NCBI GenBank assembly: GCA_036345935.2
Contig: JADWOT020000009.1
Span: 14,751,556-14,815,555, forward strand
From: Taenia hydatigena
Lineage: Eukaryota > Platyhelminthes > Cestoda > Cyclophyllidea > Taeniidae
Direction: 5' to 3'
DNA length: 64,000 bases
The position numbers and the translations under genes are program-made. This document shows, piece by piece, positions 36,439 through 47,374 of the stretch. How positions within the stretch are numbered: the first letter of the stretch is position 1; every line of letters begins with the position of its first letter. The notes under the pieces were generated by a model that was not told where the DNA came from, made no database searches, and saw nothing but the letters and a program-made list of their open reading frames with translations.

Positions 36439-36506
36439 ATGGCATCTACGCGGAACGTGCTGGTTCGAACGTCCGACCGCCAAAGCGCTCAGGTTTTCGA
36501 TACGAT
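36439..36506 (+). pseudogene. Possible histone H3 start relic, right inner arm
   Basis: ATG in a good context (CACCATGG) begins MASTRNVLVRTSDRQSA. H3 begins MARTKQTARKSTGGKA. M, A and T agree, with K/R and Q/N exchanges. An ATTGG box lies about 40 bases upstream. The match is short; I include it because the same arm carries a clear H4 relic. Confidence 0.28.
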
Positions 36507-36923
36507 ACGATACTCTCTTCGCACATTAACAACCATCCTCCAATTCACACATCTATCATCCAGCCGCCCATCACCATACCTCCACCCCCACTCTGCGTCA
36601 ATTGTGGCTGTTGAACGAACAGCCGAAAGCCGAACAAGCAAAGACAAAGGAGAGACGGCTGCAGTGAGTCAAAAGGCTTCATTACAGCGACCCACCTACG
36701 CATCTCCAACACGCGCAGCCAAGCCCTGCTAGTCTACTCCCAACTCTGCCTCAGCTACCCAACACGGTCTGCCTACACCGCCTCAGTTGCCTTGTGAATA
36801 GAACAGGACGACATTAATGCAATCTGCAATGTGGTGTTGGAAGGCGCCATAAACAGGGCCGTTGTAGCGTTCACACACCAGCTGCAACGTCGCCACCTGT
36901 CCGTCTATCGGGTGTACCGCAAC

Positions 36924-37137
36924 CTAGCCACCGAAGCTGCAGAGAGCAAGACCCTGATGCTTGAAGACTTGGTTCACAGTCCTAACCATGACGTCCTCCA
37001 GCGTTGCATGCCCAGTGTACGCGACGGCGTCGCGGATCACGATCTCCGAAAACACTGCACACGCTTCCAGGCGTCCTTGCAGACGAATGCAAAGACGCGT
37101 CTCACGCAACCACAGCGCGGCACACCACGCCGACGCT
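36924..37137 (-). pseudogene. Histone H4 relic, right inner arm
   Basis: Near-identical copy of 31569-31780 with the same one-base frameshift, so the lesion is older than the inversion. VIRDAVAYTGHA and the final FGG-stop are kept; one visible change is LRHQG to FKHQG. Confidence 0.72.
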
Positions 37138-37390
37138 CTATCCTATTTATGCATCTGTGTACAGATCACGCCTTTCCATCAGCCAATCAACAAGTCACTT
37201 ATGTGGATTTAAACAATTTACACTTCAATGCATTTCCATCCGTTTAGCACATTAAAACTACTTTTGTTTTTGTGTCTAGTAAGGTTACTACTTTCATCGC
37301 TTTTATTTTTACTCATTAGCATTACTCATGTGCACCTAAGCGTGTGTGTAGTATAATATAATATGGTATGATGAAGGGAAGACTGACGCA

Positions 37391-37795
37391 ATATTTTTAT
37401 GAATTGGTAAATAATGCTTAAAAACTAAAACACAAGGAGAGCAAAGCATGCGTATAGGCTAGTCTCTCTGTCCACTCCACACGCTACCATCTGCCTATCC
37501 GGTAGAACACCAAAGAGCAAGAGGTCTTGCATTGATTCTCCTCCACACGAAGATGGTGATGCGGTGGATAACGGTGCAGAACGCAGCAACCATACGATGC
37601 CAAGGACAATCATCACTACCAAATTTCGCTTGGACAGTAGGCGGTATGTGTTTAGCAGCTGTAAACATGCAGCCCTCTTCTTTTCCTCCTCATCAAGTTT
37701 ATTGGCATTCACCACGAGTATCGCCTCATTCTTCACTGCTTTCATCATTCCACTACTTTCCTCTCTCTTCCACTACCTCTTAGAATCTCGACTCC
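37391..37795. other. Unique block between inner arm and copy C
   Basis: No counterpart on the left side of the palindrome. A 107-codon minus frame (37425-37748) has a hydrophobic run VVMIVLGIVWLL and could encode a membrane segment, but I see no splice or promoter support. Confidence 0.35.
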
Positions 37796-38174
37796 TCTTG
37801 TGGTCCTTCCACACCCTTCTTTCTACACCCATTCATCAGGATTTTTAGCTATTGGATGGGTTAAGTTGGGTCCTCCCTAATCTTTCTCGACTCCATCGTG
37901 CCTCCAGGCAGAATAATCTTCAGCATTTGACATAGTGTAGTGAACTTTACATTAGCTATTTTGCAGAGATCACTCCTTCCAGACATACATCTGTCTGAAC
38001 ATCTTCATAACACCTTTAGTTCTGCAAACCGTATGTTAATAATGCGGGCAATACATTCTCTGACCAGATAAAAGTGACTTGTCACTCCACAACGAATTAA
38101 CTGTGCTGCTTTACGGTAAGAAATTGTGGAATGCTCAGTCTTTAATAGGTGGTGAGCGAGTTGCATCAAGTCAC

Positions 38175-38413
38175 TAGAATATATGGCGCGACTGACTCGC
38201 GGTCTAGATGGCCTGCTCATGGTAGTGACGATCTCGTGCTTTGCGTGCTCAGTGTGCGTGATGGAGTGGTGAGCAACTCTCTCCAGGAAGCCCTTGAGCC
38301 TTCAGACCTTTTCATTGACAAGCCTATTAATCGTGAATGTTTAGCGGTGATCCAGAAGTTGATCGATCCCTCCTGCCATAGTTTGCAACCACAACACCAC
38401 AACCTTGAATAAT
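38175..38413 (-). pseudogene. Histone H4 relic, copy C
   Basis: Copy of 8518-8766. On the minus strand the FLERV, then THTEHAKHEIVTTM equivalents are still readable at nucleotide level, but the frame is further broken upstream, where the MKRSEGS codons replace the A-copy sequence. Confidence 0.6.
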
Positions 38414-38560
38414 CCACGGCAAGTGCACACCCACCAAATGAAATGCCTCCTGATTAGATGGAAAAATAGTGACCTTGATGAAGTAACTTGGCGAAGGTCA
38501 GGTATTATTGCGTGATCACTGACAGCCACCAGTACTGTACGCAGTTCAGGGCACGCAAGC
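38414..38560 (+). pseudogene. Histone H3 relic, copy C
   Basis: Inverted copy of 8378-8520, head-to-head with the H4 relic at 38413/38414. The RRSG(T/I)IA core is present, followed by a new stop where A still reads L. Confidence 0.38.
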
Positions 38561-38779
38561 CATTCATGCTGCAAAGGGGAAAGTAATTAGTTGATAAATG
38601 ACGGATGAGCAAGGCTAATTGTGTGTCCCCAGTACACAAAGAAGAGGGCAATATGAAGAGATCGTACAAAAGTGGAGAAGATGCGGCAAGAATAATGGAG
38701 AGAAGGAGGGGAAGAAATAGAGCCCTGCCTCAGTGAACTTTTTTCAACGTGTCTCGTAGTCCGACAATGCTGCTCGTAA

Positions 38780-39085
38780 GCATCCATCGGTATGCTTGCT
38801 GCCTGTGAGAAAGTCTGCGCCTATGCTCTGAACGTCGTTGGTGTCAGATGCTGTAGTGTATGAAAGGCACCTGCTTGAATGGTGCACGTCGAAACCAGTT
38901 ACATCGATCCCCATCGAGTAGGTGGATCTCAGCTGTCAGCAACATTCAGTCTTTTGTAAGCAGGTCATTCATCACCATGAGAATATGTGTCTACATGTCA
39001 TCACACACACACACAGGCTCTAAGCGGAGTCTTTCAGGCATGGCTTAATAAGTGCTTCAGGTACGTGACATGACTCGTACGTGGG
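38780..39085 (-). pseudogene. Histone H2B relic, copy C
   Basis: Counterpart of 7845-8190, same order of pieces and the same in-frame stop region. Confidence 0.36.
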
Positions 39086-39133
39086 TGGTTTGGGATGACC
39101 GATGATGAAATGTTCATTGCACTGGAAACTGTG

Positions 39134-39320
39134 GCGCTCCAGTCGCTTTAAGCCGCTCTTCGTTCAATAATTCTAGATGACGTTGACCGAAAGAGACGTA
39201 ATCCTTTCTCATTCGATATCGAGTGTCCTCTTAGGAATGACGCCCTTCGAGTACTAAGCATCACCGCAATCGAACTGTTCCAGCCATTTGGTAATAAGCG
39301 AAACATTTTACGACTACCTC
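39134..39320 (+). pseudogene. Histone H2A relic, copy C
   Basis: Counterpart of 7620-7800, divergent from the H2B relic. The ELFQPFGN equivalent is conserved. Confidence 0.28.
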
Positions 39321-42155
39321 CCTCTCCTTCTCAAAATACTGCCAAAACTGTTTGACACAACGTTGGCTCACGCTTTGGACTTGGAGCCGAGTTACGCTTC
39401 AATCGGTTTAAACCAGTGCACATGAGGATCCAAAGCAGGAGCAGCGAAGAGCATCGTAACGATACTGGCGCTCGTCGTCTACAATTCCCAGCAAGTGACT
39501 GCTTGATTTGCACTGTAGACCATACAAACACTTTCAGTCGTCAGAGGTAATTTGAAGATACTGCAACTCCACAGAAGCAAACGAGCGAACAGTAAGTGAG
39601 AAAAATACCACTCGACTTGTCGACTCGATACCTCTTTAGGGCACTCTACAACGACCAAGTATAAACCGCACATCGTGGACATGTTATGCTCTGTACTTCT
39701 CAGTAGCATGTTTTGTCGTCATCACGACACAAATGCAAAACGACTGTTACTCAAGAAGTGTTGTGTCCTTACTGATCATATCAGTCATAGTGTGGCACAA
39801 CGTCACCCATCAAGTAATCATCCCGCAACATTTGGTCTCAGGTTTGACAAACGTGGTCGATTCATGTGCAGCCAATTGCCACACCTTACCATCTCGTCAC
39901 GTCTGTTCAACTCGTAACACAGACGGGTGGTCACGACTGGTCAAGGACACAAACTCTACATTCCACATGTTTTGTCCATTCTCGACGCAACATGGCATCG
40001 CTACTGAATAACAGGTAGAGAGTAATCAGTGGGCATCCCGCACATCTTCATTCAAACGCAATCCTGGGTGGATTTCTTCTACAACTCATTAGAAGGCAAA
40101 CCAGGAAAGCTAACACAGTTCGGTAAGCTTTACTCAGGTGCCTACACAAACTAAGGCTTTGACCAAAGATATGACCATCACCTCTGCTTCTTAGCCATAG
40201 CTTTGGGGCCTCGTGCAAACTACTTCCAAATTCATGCTATATCTTACTATGCACAGAATGCTTTGCAGGAAGAATGCCTTACGTGGGAGAGATGCAATAT
40301 CACACACGCTCTCACGTCACCTCTGTTGGCATCACTTCGTCCATCTAGCGCAGTTTGCAACCACTTCCTATAGCAACGCCTTAGTTACCTCCACTCTGCA
40401 GACGTGGACATGTGTGTTGGCGCTAATTAGAATCTGAGCCTAAGCAGAAGAAGCATCTCATCATTGCCTTTTTGTCCTCACCACCTTTGAATTGCTTCAG
40501 AAATCCTCCAGGTTTATAGTACAGCTAGGCAAAATCAGTCAGACTATTGTGTCACTCCCTGACTGTACAATGGGTTTGTCGCTTAAACTTCTATCAAGTC
40601 CATTCTTTTTTTAGCTACGCATCCCTAAGAAACGGTGATAGTTCACTTCACTGTGATGGTCGAGGGGGACGAGGGAATGTGAGTAAAAAGAAAGAGAAGG
40701 AGGAGGTTTTGCCGAGACACTAGCGTTGAAGAGGGCAGAAACGGATTTCTAAATGCTAATCCGCTATCGGCATCGACGCTAGCATCACACTTTTAGGCTT
40801 CCCTTCGACGAACAACGCAGAATCAGGGAGGAAAACTTGGATGCAACTGAACAGATCCTGCTTTATCCGGTGTCGAACGCCTCATCATCAAGGCTTAATT
40901 GCTTGTCACTTGACCCCTTTGGCTTGTGGATAGACGTGTTTGTGCAGTGTATGTGTACATTTTAAAACCGAACGTTTCTAGCTTCGGTATTATTATAGCA
41001 GTTGGGTGGAAAGAAAGCTGAGCGAAATTGGAACAGTTGACGGAGTCACGGAAGGCTTGATAGCCTCCGATATTCTTTCCCTCATTATTTAGGTTACTTA
41101 TAATCATGAGTCATTTGCGGATTGGTGGGCATCAATAAAAGCATATTTGAAGCACAATTTTGAGTGTCCGCGTATCCTCTATTCGTGCATCAGCAAGCAT
41201 TCACACTTGCAAATTCACATGACACCCAGTCCATGTTCCTGCATCCTACGTGCTCGTCCACGCCTTCTTACCAATACCAACATTTCCTGTTCATTTTTGG
41301 CCTCTTTGAACTCACCCATACCTACGCATTCCGCACAATTCCACCATTCCTCTCTCATTGCCCTTCGCCATTTCACAACTGAATCCTCTTTCCTTACTCA
41401 TTCCCTCCGAGTAGGTTCCTCCCTCTTTCCTCCAATCCTTGCACTACCGCTTCTCCCCACACACCCAATTACTCACACAACAGCACCCGCTATTGCTTCT
41501 ACTACTTGCACCCACTTGATAGCTCAACGCCACCATCACAACTACTTATGGGGAAGCTAGTAGGCTTCCTTCACTGCACCCACCTCTACTCCTCAAACAC
41601 TACTTCCTACTTATTTCCTTCTCTCCGAACACCTCATCATTCCATTCCACTTCCATCCTACTTCACTCATTCTCCCTCTACCCTTCCTTTTTTACTCGTT
41701 CCAGCATTCAACATGACTCCTAAGCCTCTCTACTTTCTTGCCACACCACCACCAGTCACTCAAGTCATGCCATGCAACGTTCCCTGCCTCCCACACCACC
41801 ACTTCCACTAATTTACCCACTTCCTTTGCTACTTTCTTCCACTGAATTCAAATCTTAAACTAATTTGAAAATCGTCTATCTAAACGACTACTTCTCTCTC
41901 CTTATGGTCCTGCTTCAACTCACAATTAGCGAACTTCATCTCACCGTCACACATATGCAACACATATACACACACATGTATTACCAATTTAACATTTTCC
42001 TTCTTAAACCCTACCACTGCCACCGTTGTGTTTCTTCTCATACATACACTAGCACCTACAAAAGTATATGCACATATACATACATCACTGTCACTTCTTC
42101 TCCATTCCATCCAATATATCTTTTAACACATCTTTGCCACCACAAATGAGACATT

Positions 42156-42213
42156 GAGTGAGTGAGTGAGTAAGTGAGTGAGTGAGTGAGTGAGTGAGTG
42201 AGTGAGTGAGTGA
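42156..42213. repeat. GTGA tetranucleotide microsatellite
   Basis: About 14 units of GTGA/GAGT with one interruption. The same tract is shorter in A (about 4440-4480) and B (28556-28583), on the opposite strand. Confidence 0.9.
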
Positions 42214-42229
42214 GAGAGTGTTGAGACGC

Positions 42230-42965
42230 CTGCTTCGTTTGCGACGACAGCACTTGCTCCCTTCTGCACGTGCAGTGTGACAGTAGCGACCAGGCAGCTG
42301 ACTTTCAAACGGTGAAGCAATCGATTCAATCAGTTGTTTAGGTCACCTCCCGAAGCTCGACGCTGCGAAAATGACTGTGAGTCCAGGGCGATTTTGTGCC
42401 CTCTTTCTCTTGGTTTACCTTTCACTTGTCCTTTCCAGCCGCTTCTACGGACTTTGTTGCAGTCTCCTCTTTTTCGCCTAAACAATGGTGGACATTGTGT
42501 TGAGGAGAGGTAAGAGTTCGTCCTTACACCCACCTCTATTACCACCAGCGGCATTCAGGTCGCCAAAGAAGCACAGCAGTCTGTCACAAGGCAACACTTC
42601 AGACAGATGATCATGTGGAAGACGAGGAGGTCGATGACTCGGTGGGAGCGTCTGATGTGAAGTTCATCACATTGCAGCGGCAGACACTCAATTTCATCGC
42701 CTTGCCTCGAAGTCGTCCAATGAGGCGGAAACTGTGGTGGGTAGAAATGATTGAAGCCAATGCTGTAGGCACTAGACTGAAAACATGTGGATAACGCAAA
42801 AGTCATTGTTGCTGGAAAGAGGAGAGGGAGGAAGTCAAAGAGCCGTTCGAAGAAGGGGAAGCTAAAGGAGGCGAAAGAGGAGAGAATGGAGGAAGAGGTG
42901 AAGAAGGAGAAGGCACACCAAGAGATCATGCCGTTTAACAAACTGCCAAAACAATCTCAATTAAT
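42230..42965 (+). pseudogene. Relic exons of an unknown charged protein, copy C
   Basis: Best-preserved copy. Piece 1 (about 42219-42311) ends at GTGAAG. Piece 2 (42342-42376) lies between TTTAG and GTGAGT. Piece 3 (42439-42509) follows a long pyrimidine tract and ends at GTAAGAG. Piece 4 starts at 42558 after CATTCAG and contains DDHVEDEEVDDSV, then after a frame break GKRRGRKSKSRSKKGK and an E/K-rich stretch. The splice signals are good, but no single frame runs through. Probably a nuclear or cytosolic charged protein's retired exons; identity unknown. Confidence 0.35.
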
Positions 42966-44786
42966 CTCCAGAAGTGAAGGCTTCAAACATGCTCTACCAA
43001 GAAGGGGAAGGAGAAGAGCAAACATCTGGTGGGTTTCAACTCTATTCAGCAAATCGGGTCTCACTAATCCAAATCCATCTTCGCTGCATTACTAAAGCAT
43101 TTAACACAACACCGTAGCAGTCATGCTTAACCAGTTAAGGTACTGCCAGTAAAAAATGCACGCAAGAAGGTGGTGTCTTTGCAAAATAGTCACACCGCTA
43201 ACTCCACTTGCGGAAATAGATACATAAGCCTATGCGTAGGTAAAATGATATGCATGTGGAAAAAGAGCACCAAGAACATAATGAGGTTAAAAATCCTTTT
43301 GCCAAATTAGGCCTCATCAATCACAGTCCATCGTCATTAGCATGACAAAGCATTTAACAATCTGCCCAAAGCAACTTTTTAATCACTCTGAGCATTGTGT
43401 GGTAAAAAATAACTTGATTAGGCATTGTAGTTGGAAAACAAACAATCCCAACAACTACAAGTGCAGTCATTTCCTTAACATTTGTTCCAGCAAATGACTG
43501 CATGAAGGAAGTGGATATACAAACACATGTAAGTGGAATGGGACTTATTAGTGATAAGATTATGAATTGCAACCAAGTACTTGCAGCATTAGAATCCTGC
43601 GTAACCAATTCGGCAACATTAATCAACACCCATCGTTTTAAATTAACAATTCATCCACTATCTTTTAATTAACCCCCAGAAGTATTTTGTTGTAGTAGAA
43701 AATCTAATATTAGTAGGCATTGCAGCTAAAAAAAAGACGCTGTCAAGTCATCAAATATAGTGCCACTCACTCATGTCGCCATGCTCATCACAAAATACTG
43801 CTCCGCAGGTAACGAAAATCCCTTTCGCCATACTTTGCGGCTGCAACCACTTTGGAGTCAGGTAAATCCAAGTGCTCTGTGGGTTCTCCTCACCTTCCCT
43901 CCCACCAAATGGGGTGCCATTCACCATGACATCATTCCCTTTTTTTTCAAATAATCCCCTACTTACCCACCTAACATACCACCGGGACAACTCCAATCAA
44001 TCCCCACCCACCCCAATGTTCAGCACAGGGAACGAGCACCAAAAAGTATTGCCATCTGACCATCAACCACGACTCGTCCAATTTCTTTCTCATGGACCTC
44101 ACTTACAAAAGGGAAGCCTTTGCACGTGCGCGCATATGTCTACGGAACTACAACTGAATTCTCTGCACTGCATATAGACGATATTGAAAATATCACTGCA
44201 CGTGGATTTACGTAAAATGGAAAAACCACTACCCCATAAGACAAGAAACATACACCTCGAACTGTCAAATAAAACACACACACACACCCGAATTCACGAG
44301 AAGAAGAAGGGACTAGACTAGGTTCAATAAAAACTTCGCAATGCTTCTTTACTTCTCCTCCTCCCCCCCTTCACCTTTTCTGAGATACTCATCATCATCA
44401 TCATCACCATCATCATCCTTCCTTAAAGCGACAATAAGATTGCCTTCATCAGCTACATGCACTCAACTTAGTCTGCTTAGCTTGCGGTCTTGCCATTCTC
44501 ACCCGACTCCTGCATCTAACAACAAACAAGGTCACACCTACCGCCATGCCACCCTACACACACCACTAATGGCCATGCCACATCTACATCGCACAACCGA
44601 GACAGATACGCCTCCGCCAATGACACCACAACCTCGCATTGCTTACCAACTCAGACTCATCAAGTGTCACTTCACCACCATTACCACCACAGTGGGCTTG
44701 CAGCATCACAAAAGGAGAAAAACCAAACATTGCAAAAGCCGATACGTGAATGCCCAATGCGCTGCAAAGTCAGCACCCACAAACTT

Positions 44787-45675
44787 GAATCAAGGGTAAG
44801 TAAATTGTGTCGCCTTTATCTATTATAGAAAATGGCAGTGACACGTTGTTTGCTTTGATGTAGCAATCGACTGCTATCCACTGCAGGCAGTGTCAGGCCG
44901 TTCACCCACCCCTCGCTCAAGGGAATGAACGAAGTTTATGTACACAAAGTAATACTTCTTTTAGTTAAAGGTGAACTAGTGAAACTCGTCGCCACCTAAA
45001 AGAGCACTCCACATAACCAGTGCCTCTAGTTGTTTCCCATGTAACCCGCAGTAGTGCTTGTGCATTCGTCAGTTGAATGCTCAAGTGATGAGTTAGTTCT
45101 GCACATGTGGGTTCCAATGGAAGAGGCGTAAGCAAACTCAGTAGACGCAAAATGACGCAAATTCTTTGGTTATCACGGTACAAGTGTTCGAAATTCCAAG
45201 TTACAAAGCGTAATTCGTTGGTGGAGAAGAAAAGTTGTAAATTAAAAAAAAGGGATGAAGCAGTCACCGTTTGCCTTCGTGGAACCATGGAACATCCATT
45301 AGATCCATTAGTGGAATCGTTAGCTTCTCAAATACGTCAGCATTATTGCTGTTCCGAGCATGACTACAAAGGAAATTTGAACCAAGTTGACATGAAGGCT
45401 TAACTGACGTAGACGACGAAACCTAGATTGTCAAGTTGCAGTGAACAAGACTTGTGAGGCAAAGCGTATAGGACAAGTGGTAGTGAGAATTCTAGGGATT
45501 CGAGGAAGGCGGCGCACAAATCAGAGGTCTTAGTATTGTTGAAAAGTGGTTGGGTGTGGATGATATGAGTAGAGGCCTATGAACTCCAGAACTGGCATTC
45601 ACATGTGAGAAGCGTTGGTAAATGTCTTACCACTGATCGCGTGAGTCAACGCAGAACCTGTGTGCTGACACTAAT
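44787..45675 (-). repeat. Outer arm of the large inverted repeat, right
   Basis: Reverse complement of 21440-22333. It carries the 27-nt micro-exon (45631-45657, minus) and the terminal exon (44976-44995, minus) with splice sites intact but without the upstream exons, so it is an orphan gene tail. Confidence 0.8.
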
Positions 45676-46240
45676 GTGTCAACAGGCTGTCAGCTGTGTT
45701 ATTTGCCTAATATCATTTTGTAAATATGTATTGTAGACTTTCATCCTTTTTTAGACTGACTTTAGAATGCTGATGAAATGCGTCTGAGTTGCTGAAAAGC
45801 TCCCTCACATAATAAATATAAATATTTTTTTTAGTTTGATCACATCAGCCCTCAGTTCTGCTAAGTTGTCTCTGGCAATTGACTTGTACTACTGCTGTGA
45901 GTCAACTGAAGTGAATAGGCGAGCACTTTAGGGTAAGACGCATCACCGTGTTTGGAGTAAAAATGAGTTTGGGTCTGCACTCCAATACTTGTTTGTCTGC
46001 TATACATCCCTATTTCGGTTCAGCCGCCACTGATCTGACTTGCCTTTCTCAATGCATTTTACGACTTCTTTAATTAAGTGTTTTCGCCTCTCACTCGGCA
46101 GCATGTCAGCTGTCTGGGAAATTAAGGGACATTGACAAACCCGAGTGGGTGCAGTACCCGGTAAGACAATCCATTTTCGAAGGAAAGCACTAGCCAAGAC
46201 TACACGTATCTTGATTGATGAAGTAAGTTCTGTTATACAG

Positions 46241-47374
46241 TACTGGACACACCAATTGGCCTGGGCATCTATTGGTTTGGCAGCTATTTTGGTGAGTTTG
46301 CGCGTTAATTCCCTTCCACATCTTGAGAATTGAGCATCTTTATTTTGTTCTCTATGGCGCATTACCTTTCTTCCATATAAGTGAAGTTTTTAAGCTATTA
46401 ACTTTGTAATGGTAAGTCGTGCATTAACAAGTGGTGAGGAATATAGTGCGCACGTCACTTCATAACACTTCTGCAGTTTTTCTCCCCGGTCTTTGATCCA
46501 TGAAGTTAAAAAGATGACCAGATCTGTCCACTCAGGTTTACAGTAACATTTAGCTTTTCTATTGTACTGTCTAGTTGTAGTTGCTTTGCTGAGGTCTGCC
46601 GCTGCATTCTTTCTGCTGCACAATTCCTTAAACTAGGTGGGAGCTTAAAAGGTGACCCTGAAACTGCTTTTTTGCAACTTTATAGTCCTAAATAAAATGT
46701 CAAACCCTCGACTACCACTTGGCCGTCACGATTGATTTAAGTTGAAATCTCGTCATTAGGGCAGCTAGTCGAATAAGGCTTAACGAAACATGGTTACGTA
46801 GCCGAGTTGGAGATGGCCATAGTTCAGGTACATCCTACAAAATGAAGTAAGCTGTTTATTAGTAGTCTTATAAGTAGCAAAAATTTTCCGTTCTCTGCTA
46901 CTGTAGCAACACCTACCGTAAGCTACCAAGTCTTTGGAACCGCAAGTGTGGCGTGCGGAAATCAAAAAATATCATTGCAGCGTCTGAAGTGGCGATACTG
47001 CCGACAATTCAGCGTGTTAATCCTGCAAAAACGCAAGAAAAAGGTGAGCCTTCCTCTTATATACATTTGAGAAGCTAGGAATGGCAACAAGCTTTGAGTT
47101 GCTCAAGATGTTAATGAGTTTTGATAAGGCCAGTGCATTTCCTGCTACTTACGCACTAGGATATCATTGACTCCAAGTCGGTTTATTATCGATGGATACA
47201 GAGGCTCAAGGATCGCCTGTGAGGAATCAGAATGGCAGTAGTATTTACGCCACGAACAAACAGCGTTTGTTAGTTCGTATCTTATCGATGGCATCGGCAG
47301 TGATTACTCTTTCTACTTCGGGCACTGTTTTGGTGTTTAAGCGAAATGAAGTTGTTCGTGGGAGAAGGAAGTAG
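46241..47374 (+). CDS. Unrecognised membrane protein with tiny exons, 3' part
   Basis: Exons from splice sites and phase: 46241-46291 (51 nt), 46828-46846 (19), 46907-46917 (11), 46981-47043 (63), 47202-47374 (173, ends TAG). Donors are GTGAGT, GTAAGC, GTAAGC and GTGAGC; acceptors TACAG, TTCAG, TGTAG, TGCAG, TACAG. Only one phase chain (1, 2, 1, 1) stays open. It encodes LDTPIGLGIYWFGSYFG, TSYKMN, NTYP, a stretch with EVAILPTIQRVNPAK, and a tail with one membrane-like helix (about LLVRILSMASAVITLSTSG) followed by basic residues. The 5' part is not found. The short juxtamembrane basic tail recalls small single-pass proteins, but I cannot assign a family. Confidence 0.48.

Larger units (their letters stand above)
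36230..37390 (-). repeat. Inner arm of the large inverted repeat, right
   Basis: Reverse complement of 31300-32850 without the 340-base extra block. The two arms are near-identical around the H4 relic and more diverged toward the centre of the palindrome. Confidence 0.85.
37796..44787 (-). repeat. Segmental repeat copy C (inverted)
   Basis: Reverse complement of copy A from about 9130 back to 1910, with A positions 6330-6760 deleted (junction near 40190). It contains the second set of histone relics, the unknown charged-protein relic and a tetranucleotide tract at 42156-42213. At 44787 it joins the outer arm. Confidence 0.85.

Noticed and set aside
36452..36464. tRNA-like B box GGTTCGAACGTCC
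   Set aside because: No A box at the right distance and no cloverleaf arms. The same bases read as the start of a possible H3 relic.
42156..42213. Tandem array considered as CRISPR-like
   Set aside because: It is a plain tetranucleotide microsatellite without spacers, in a eukaryotic genome.
46000..46362. 120-codon minus ORF
   Set aside because: Antisense to the first candidate exon of the 46241 gene; no splice support on the minus strand.
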